DNA of 32,462 nt from Gammaproteobacteria bacterium 53_120_T64 (GTDB lineage: Bacteria; Pseudomonadota; Gammaproteobacteria; Pseudomonadales; Porticoccaceae): assembly GCA_002162815.1 (NCBI GenBank), contig MAAT01000076.1, forward strand, positions 1-32,462, given 5' to 3'. Positions 26,960 through 32,462 of the stretch are shown here, piece after piece. The notes below the pieces were generated by a model that saw nothing but the letters and a program-made list of their open reading frames with translations, did no database searches and was not told where the DNA came from. Within the stretch, counting starts at the first letter, position 1. Each line of letters begins with the position of its first letter. Position numbers and translations under genes: made by a program.

Positions 26960-28870
26960 ATGCTAAACACTCGCAATCCCAATAGCCTCCGGCGCCCCAC
27001 GCTCACTCGTGGTCTCGCGGGCTGGTATCTACCTAATGCCGTACCGCGCAATGCCTATATTGAGCTCGACGCCATGCTGGCCGGCTTAAATACCTCGCTG
27101 AATACCGACACGCATGCCGGCAATATGTATTCCTGTGCGGCAACGGACAGACTGTACTCCCTCAGTGACACCAGTGAAGACCGGGGTATGGTCGCTATTA
27201 TTGGCCACCCCCAGTGGAAAAATGCACGCCTTGCCACACTAGCGGCAGAGGCCAGCCATAGCGCCGCACTCGCTGCGGCCTATCGTCAAGACAGTAATAA
27301 TTTTCTCGAACAACTCGGCGGCAACTTCGCCTTTGTAATTATTGATACGGCCGATAACACAGTATTAGCAGGGGTTGATCGACTCTGCCACTTCCCGCTG
27401 TACTACTCTCAGCCACAAAATGCTCATCCCAATAACACCCCCGATAGCGGCCTGGTATTTGGCTCATCGGCCAGTGCAGTACTGGCACACAGCAATATCG
27501 AACGCAAAATTCAGCCCCAGGGCATTTACGATTTTATTTATTTTCACATGGTGCCCAGCCCGGTCTCTATCTATCAGGGTCTGGCCAAACTGCCCGCCGC
27601 CCATTACCTGAAATACAGCAAGGGCAAAATAGAGATACTCAATTACTGGCAACCCCACTTTTCGGAAAGCTCAGATAAGAGCTTTCACAACATGGCCAAG
27701 GAGCTTCGCCCGCAACTTAAGTCGGCCGTCGACCGTGCCGTCACCGACTACAGCACCACCGGCGCCTTTCTCAGCGGTGGGCTCGACAGCTCCAGTGTCA
27801 CCGGCATGCTCGCTGAGTTGAGTGAGCAGCAGGCCCGCGCCTATTCCATCGGCTTTGCCGCCGAGGGCTATGACGAAATGGCCTTTGCCCGCATCAGCGC
27901 GAAAAAATTTGGCGTTAAGCTCAACGAATACTACGTCACCCCCGACGATGTCGTTGAAGCTCTACCCGATATCGCCACCAGTTACGATGAACCCTTCGGT
28001 AATTCCTCGGCCCTGCCCGCCTACTTTTGCGCCAAACTGGCGGCGGAAGACGGTATTAAATGCCTGCTCGCCGGTGACGGTGGCGATGAAATATTTGCCG
28101 GTAACGAACGCTACGCCAAACAGGGTGTTTTTGAGGCCTACCAACAAGTACCCGCCGCGCTGCGCAACCATTTGATTGAGCCCTTTACACAGGCCCTGCC
28201 CAATCAAGTCGCCCTAGCCGCCAAGGCAAAAAGTTATATCAAGCAAGCTAATGTAGCCCTACCCGAGCGCCTGCAGAGCTATAACTTTCTCAACCGGCAT
28301 CGTCCCGAAGAAATCTTTTCCAGTGACTTTCTCGCCCAAATCAATACCGCCGCACCAGTGGCCCTGCAACAGCAGGTTTACCAACTACCGCCCAATGCCT
28401 CCACGTTAAATCGCATGCTCTACCTCGACTGGCAATTCACCCTGGCTGACAACGACCTGAGAAAGGTCAACCATATGTGCGCCGTGGCGGGTGTCGATGT
28501 CGCCTACCCGATGCTCGACGACGAGTTGCTGGCCTTTGCCTGCCAAATACCCGGCAAGTGGAAAATAAAAGGCCAGAACCTGCGTCACTTTTACAAAAAA
28601 GGCCTGCACAACTGGCTACCCGATGAAACCATCAACAAGAAAAAACAAGGCTTCGGCCTACCCTTCGGCGTGTGGATGCAAAGCCACCAGCCCCTGCAGG
28701 AGTTGGCCTACGACAATCTGCTGAAACTGAAAAAACGCCAGTGGCTGAACCCAGCCTTTATTGATGAGCTGATCGACCTGCACCGCAACGGCCATGCGGC
28801 CTATTACGGTGAGTTGATTTGGGTGTTGACGGTGTTGGAATTGTGGTTGGATGCGCATTTAGATACGTAA
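26960..28870 (+). CDS. Asparagine-synthase-family protein lacking the glutaminase cysteine
   Basis: A 636-residue protein with the two-domain layout of glutamine-dependent asparagine synthetases (AsnB). The N-terminal half keeps the class II glutaminase fold (LGGNFAFVIIDT, GVDRLCHFPLYYS). However, the family's N-terminal Cys-Gly-Ile-Ala-Gly-Trp is here RGLAGW at 17-22, after a 16-residue extension, so the nucleophile is Arg17. The synthetase half is intact, with the ATP pyrophosphatase loop SGGLDSS at about 272-278 and LLAGDGGDEIFAGNERY at about 368-384. In polysaccharide loci such proteins often amidate sugar acids; the P. aeruginosa O-antigen protein WbpS is one example. This one may use free ammonia or another amine. 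It lies 84 bp after rfbC and the start has no good ribosome site. Substrate unknown. Confidence 0.88.
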   Translation: MLNTRNPNSLRRPTLTRGLAGWYLPNAVPRNAYIELDAMLAGLNTSLNTDTHAGNMYSCAATDRLYSLSDTSEDRGMVAIIGHPQWKNARLATLAAEASHSAALAAAYRQDSNNFLEQLGGNFAFVIIDTADNTVLAGVDRLCHFPLYYSQPQNAHPNNTPDSGLVFGSSASAVLAHSNIERKIQPQGIYDFIYFHMVPSPVSIYQGLAKLPAAHYLKYSKGKIEILNYWQPHFSESSDKSFHNMAKELRPQLKSAVDRAVTDYSTTGAFLSGGLDSSSVTGMLAELSEQQARAYSIGFAAEGYDEMAFARISAKKFGVKLNEYYVTPDDVVEALPDIATSYDEPFGNSSALPAYFCAKLAAEDGIKCLLAGDGGDEIFAGNERYAKQGVFEAYQQVPAALRNHLIEPFTQALPNQVALAAKAKSYIKQANVALPERLQSYNFLNRHRPEEIFSSDFLAQINTAAPVALQQQVYQLPPNASTLNRMLYLDWQFTLADNDLRKVNHMCAVAGVDVAYPMLDDELLAFACQIPGKWKIKGQNLRHFYKKGLHNWLPDETINKKKQGFGLPFGVWMQSHQPLQELAYDNLLKLKKRQWLNPAFIDELIDLHRNGHAAYYGELIWVLTVLELWLDAHLDT

Positions 28871-28888
28871 TAGCACCCAATTATTTTT

Positions 28889-29281
28889 TTAAAGCGCCCC
28901 CGCACACGAGCCACTGGTCAGCGAACCAGATGCTTTTACGCTTCCACTACTATCACAAAAATAATAAGTGCCGCTAACCTCGTGAAGCTCGAATGTAAAG
29001 TTACGCCCACCCGAATAAGAGTAAGTCACATCAGAGTCTGCCGCACTCCAGCTACCCACCTTGCGAGTTGGATCAACTGAATCGCCAACCCCTTTAGCCA
29101 ACTCGACCAAATCGCCACTGGGACAATGAACCTCTCGTCCCGTATTGTTTCCCGTGTCTATAATCAACTGACCTGACAGAGCAGTATCAGCGTCATCCAC
29201 CACCGAAGATAAAGTGCAATCAGCTAATACATTAACCGTCCCAACTGCCAAAACCATACCTGCTAACATTACTTTTTTCAT
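28889..29281 (-). CDS. Small secreted cysteine-containing protein of unknown function
   Basis: 130 residues from ATG 29281, which has GGGAG 6 nt upstream; an ORF start at 29296 is not favoured. A Sec signal peptide (residues 1-21, cut after NVLA) exports it. It is not a lipoprotein by the usual lipobox rule, since LADC has Asp before Cys. The mature part has four cysteines (DC, HCPSG, FCDSS, SCAGAL) that could make two disulfides, and is rich in Ser, Gly and Thr. The VDPT-x2-VGSW and YSYSGGRNFTFELH patterns resemble an uncharacterised family of small exported proteins as I recall it. It is convergent with the asparagine-synthase-like gene (18 bp gap) and downstream of the ligase gene on the same strand. 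Confidence 0.75.
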   Translation of the reverse strand: MKKVMLAGMVLAVGTVNVLADCTLSSVVDDADTALSGQLIIDTGNNTGREVHCPSGDLVELAKGVGDSVDPTRKVGSWSAADSDVTYSYSGGRNFTFELHEVSGTYYFCDSSGSVKASGSLTSGSCAGAL

Positions 29282-29363
29282 AACCTGCTCCCTCATTAAA
29301 TTTACCGATCAATTCGTTCGTTTTACTACTGGCACCTTAGCTAGTAGCGCTACGCCCAACCAC

Positions 29364-32300
29364 TTACTTCAATTTGGTCGTTGGCATCTGTTTCACGCCA
29401 AAAAGTAATGCCACACAAAAGGCCATTAAATAAAACAACATCGAGCTGCGCGCAGTATCCATAGTACTGCCCAGCAAGCCCACAGTAAATAAAGCGGCGA
29501 AAGCCGTAAAGAAGGCGACAGCTTGAAGATCCCCTCGTAGCAAAGGACGATATAACACTCGCGCTAGCACCAATAAGAGTAAGACCAATAATATCAAACC
29601 CAATAGACCCTGAGCAAAGAACACCTCGACCCATTGCTGGTGAATATGCCAGGCGAGATCCTGGTCTGTCACAAATAGCCAGTGCTTGAGCCCCTCACTA
29701 AAATCACCGTTGTTAAGCAAGTTAGAGCCATCAGCCTTGGTCAGCCGTAGGTCGGTGATCTCAATAGTGCCGCTGGCCATGTGCAGGGAGAATTTCACCG
29801 GGCGCGGGGGCCAAAAATCTGAACCCCTATCAGCAGAATCGAAAACCAGCACCTCCTCTCGCCACTGCTGCGTTAGCCCCTCGGTATTCACCGCCTCGCT
29901 GCTACAGCCAAAGGAATACAACAGTGCCTTTTCACAAATAAAGATGCCCAGGGCTGGGCTAGCAGCTGTAGCCCTTATATATTCAGGCTGACGAATCCGC
30001 AACGACAACTGATAGCGTTGATGCGGTGAAATATTGATGCCTTGCTCAAGGTAGGCCGTCTTACCCGCCCTTAAAATTAAGGCGTTTGTTGCCACTTGTT
30101 GTTGTAGTTGATAGCGACTCGACAGCTCATTTTCGTCGGCATATAAGAGGTGATTAATGGGGTACTGGCCAAAACCTTCCCCCAACACCTTGCTCAACAC
30201 ACCGCCATCCATCAAGCCAATGGCCTGCTGCCAATGATTGAGTCTGAAAGTAAAGTCATCCGCCGAGCGAGCCAGTCGATATTGAGCAAAACCACTGGAC
30301 AGCAGTGGTGTGAATACAGCCACGGCAACGAAGCCAAGCCCGATAAACAGGGCCGTTTTTTTCCGTTTCGACAGTCTGTCGGCCACATTCAGCCAGCCGA
30401 CAAATACCAGTACAAAACCCAGCGCCAGCGCGACGTAACCCACCCGCGAGAAAGTCACAAACATCACGTAAACGGCCATCACTATTGCCACCACGCCCAG
30501 AGCTTGCAACAACCAGCGGCGTTGGCTCAGTGTCACGACGAGCAGTGCCGGGAAGGCAAAGGCGATATACGCTTCTATATAAGCTCCGCCCGTGCGCATA
30601 CTGGAAAAAGTGCCCGTCACCCGAAAAATATTATCGAAATTGGCCAGGCCGACAAAGGCATAGCGCTCGGCTATCACCACCAACGAGAGTAAACATAAGC
30701 CCACACTCAAGCTCCACAGTAAGTAGCCACGCGCCTGTTCGATCTGCTCCCCCCGGGTTCGTCGAATAACGGATACAAGTAACAACGCCCACAACAAACC
30801 CTTACCCACCATCCACGCCTCAAGCGGCGAATGCGAACCCAGTTGTCGCAAACCGGGCTCATCCAGCAAGGGCCATAGCGGAGATACAATAGCAACCAGC
30901 CAACTGATCCACAGCAGAGCCAGCACCAAGGGCAGCAGAGGGCTTGTCCAGTTCAGTGGCGGCGACCCCCTAACTCTCAGGCTGCTGACCAACAAAGTGA
31001 CCAGTACAAAAAGGTCAAGCTCATCCAGCAGTAGACGCCCCGTGTGCGGGCTTAAATCGAGCAAGGGCAAGAGCAAGGGAATCACAAACAGCCACAGCAG
31101 GGGGCGACGCCAGAGCAAAGCAGCGTAGACCAGCACGGCAAAGGCCAAAAGCGGTGAGAGTATTGGATAACTATACAAGCCAAAGCCAAGACACAGAGCC
31201 AAGGGCAGTGCAAACAGGAAATACAGTGCCACTACGATCTTAGACGGTGCAGCTCGAGCGCTTACAGCCGCAGTACTATTAAATGCAGCGGCGCTATCAA
31301 GCCCAGTGGTGTTATCAAGGGAATCGCTACTCCCATGAACCAGCTCGCTATCGGCAGCAGTATTAACAGCAAGCCCTGCAATCCAATCAATATCGTCCCG
31401 TACCGGGTTTGCTAAGGGGGTTTCGGCCCTTTCCGCCAGCGCATCTTGCAACCAACGCATAAACCCATAGCTCAACACCGCCGCCACTGCGCCAATCAAT
31501 AAATTAGTAAAATCAGGGTGTTTAGACGGCGCCAACACTTTACCCAGCTCAATAAACAGCGCAAGCCCCGCCGCAACTAAAGCCGTTATTCGAACAGCCC
31601 CCTGACGAGGGCGACTAACATCAGCCGATCTTGAGGCCCTATTCACACGCTGTACAGCCCCCGCCCAAATGGCCAAGCCCACCGGCATATACATCGCCAT
31701 ATTCGCCAACAGGCTCGCCATGGCCTGGGGCTCGGTCGAATAATAATGGTAGTAAAAGGGCATCACCCGCACTTCGGCCAAACTGGCGGTGAACAGAGAC
31801 AGCGGATACCAGGCCTCGTTAAACCAGCCCGCTAACGCCGCTAGTGCTAGCACATAAGGCAGGCATAGCAACGGTGTGAGCTGGCGAATAAAGCGCGCCA
31901 AAAAATCGATTCCGCCGCTTTTCAAACCTTGCCCTAGTAGAACACCCAGCACCAGACCACCGGCTCGCATCAGCACCGACAAGCCCTGACTCACCCCCGA
32001 GGCCATAAAAAACTGTGCTAACTCCAAACAGCCTCCCAGCACGAGGCCAACAATAAGCACCCTGCGCAAGCTGCCCCTATCGCTCTGCCCCCAACCCGCA
32101 TAAGCCAACGCCGCTAATATGCCCAGCGGCATAATAGCCACCACCTCACCCAGCAAACGTGCCAGCGCACGAAATAGAGAAGACCCATCGCCCGCGAGTA
32201 ATAGTGCGTAATGGTCTGAACTCAGCTTCCACTTCAACTCGTCGAGGGAAACCACAACATCAAAGGGAAATAGCGACTGGGCAAAATAAAACAGCCCATA

Positions 32301-32444
32301 AACACTGAGCATCGCAACAATGGACTGTTGCCCTCCCCGCTCAAACGACTGCCATAAATGTAACAAACGATGCCGCCCAAACAGCCACAAGGCAATGCCC
32401 CCAAGGCCACCCAGGGTTTCTGCGATCAAGTCATTGATAGACAC
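29364..32444 (-). CDS. VanZ-like / O-antigen ligase fusion with inserted carbohydrate-binding-like domain
   Basis: A very large membrane protein, at least 1026 residues. Residues about 40-180 and 190-340 look like two VanZ-type membrane modules (EVVAIMPLGIL; LELAQFF; ANMAMYMPVGLA; ELGKVL with SKHPDFTNLLIGA). After a polar linker (about 345-395), the remainder resembles O-antigen ligase/polymerase (WaaL/Wzy-like), with RVTGTF, a hydrophobic bundle, LGEGFGQYPI and the late HIHQQWVEVFFAQGLLGL motif. Between the last two, about residues 783-915 form a soluble module ending NLLNNGDFSEGLKHW, which resembles a beta-sandwich carbohydrate-binding domain and should be periplasmic. The GTG start at 32444 has no ribosome site, and the frame is open to the window edge, so the true start may lie outside. 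Probable role: polymerising or ligating surface polysaccharide. Confidence 0.82.
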   Translation of the reverse strand: MSINDLIAETLGGLGGIALWLFGRHRLLHLWQSFERGGQQSIVAMLSVYGLFYFAQSLFPFDVVVSLDELKWKLSSDHYALLLAGDGSSLFRALARLLGEVVAIMPLGILAALAYAGWGQSDRGSLRRVLIVGLVLGGCLELAQFFMASGVSQGLSVLMRAGGLVLGVLLGQGLKSGGIDFLARFIRQLTPLLCLPYVLALAALAGWFNEAWYPLSLFTASLAEVRVMPFYYHYYSTEPQAMASLLANMAMYMPVGLAIWAGAVQRVNRASRSADVSRPRQGAVRITALVAAGLALFIELGKVLAPSKHPDFTNLLIGAVAAVLSYGFMRWLQDALAERAETPLANPVRDDIDWIAGLAVNTAADSELVHGSSDSLDNTTGLDSAAAFNSTAAVSARAAPSKIVVALYFLFALPLALCLGFGLYSYPILSPLLAFAVLVYAALLWRRPLLWLFVIPLLLPLLDLSPHTGRLLLDELDLFVLVTLLVSSLRVRGSPPLNWTSPLLPLVLALLWISWLVAIVSPLWPLLDEPGLRQLGSHSPLEAWMVGKGLLWALLLVSVIRRTRGEQIEQARGYLLWSLSVGLCLLSLVVIAERYAFVGLANFDNIFRVTGTFSSMRTGGAYIEAYIAFAFPALLVVTLSQRRWLLQALGVVAIVMAVYVMFVTFSRVGYVALALGFVLVFVGWLNVADRLSKRKKTALFIGLGFVAVAVFTPLLSSGFAQYRLARSADDFTFRLNHWQQAIGLMDGGVLSKVLGEGFGQYPINHLLYADENELSSRYQLQQQVATNALILRAGKTAYLEQGINISPHQRYQLSLRIRQPEYIRATAASPALGIFICEKALLYSFGCSSEAVNTEGLTQQWREEVLVFDSADRGSDFWPPRPVKFSLHMASGTIEITDLRLTKADGSNLLNNGDFSEGLKHWLFVTDQDLAWHIHQQWVEVFFAQGLLGLILLVLLLLVLARVLYRPLLRGDLQAVAFFTAFAALFTVGLLGSTMDTARSSMLFYLMAFCVALLFGVKQMPTTKLK

Positions 32445-32462
32445 CGTGCGTGGTGCAAAAAA

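Overview
The window reads as a chromosomal segment of a motile, aerobic gammaproteobacterium, probably marine and from the Pseudomonas/Cellvibrio side of the class. The mutS-fdxA-(rpoS) order matches Pseudomonas, rne and rluC are divergent with a HAD phosphatase behind rluC, and RNase E keeps the E. coli catalytic numbering. Species cannot be named from the sequence alone. There are no transposases, phage genes or CRISPR arrays.

Layout. (1) 1-6102, minus strand: a chemosensory operon read in the order soluble MCP, CheY, STAS protein, CheA, and a membrane-anchored receptor with tandem PAS domains that runs off the left edge. CheA carries a tandem motif resembling the MshEN c-di-GMP-binding domain. 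(2) 6515-8586, plus strand: a two-gene unit with an Aer-type PAS protein and a cytoplasmic MCP ending in a PilZ domain, which looks like a split redox/aerotaxis receptor with a c-di-GMP input. (3) 8642-13410, plus: an ABC1/UbiB-family kinase-like protein preceded by a tiny overlapping ORF, then mutS and fdxA. (4) 13453-16329, minus: rpoS, a HAD phosphatase and rluC. rpoS has no nlpD upstream. (5) 16391-20337, plus: an extended -10 promoter, a roughly 660-nt leader, rne, then tRNA-Ser(UGA) with its own promoter and a strong terminator. (6) 20692-21783, plus: an exported protein of unknown function. (7) 22165-32462: a surface-polysaccharide region with galE (minus), rfbBDAC (dTDP-L-rhamnose, plus), an asparagine-synthase-like protein without the glutaminase cysteine (plus), a small secreted cysteine-containing protein (minus), and a very large VanZ/O-antigen-ligase fusion (minus).

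How the parts work together. Regions 1 and 2 together suggest that chemotactic signalling here is tied to cyclic di-GMP at two levels, the kinase (MshEN-like) and a receptor (PilZ). This is inference from motifs. Region 7 supplies UDP-galactose and dTDP-rhamnose precursors, a probable sugar-modifying amidotransferase-like enzyme, and a polymer ligase/polymerase, so it probably makes a rhamnose-containing O-antigen or exopolysaccharide.

The least ordinary items are the exact 393-bp PAS repeats, the MshEN-like pair in CheA, the split Aer/MCP-PilZ pair, the Cys-to-Arg amidotransferase homologue, and the VanZ/ligase fusion with a carbohydrate-binding-like insert. No single clearly unknown system (defence, mobile or RNA-based) was seen.
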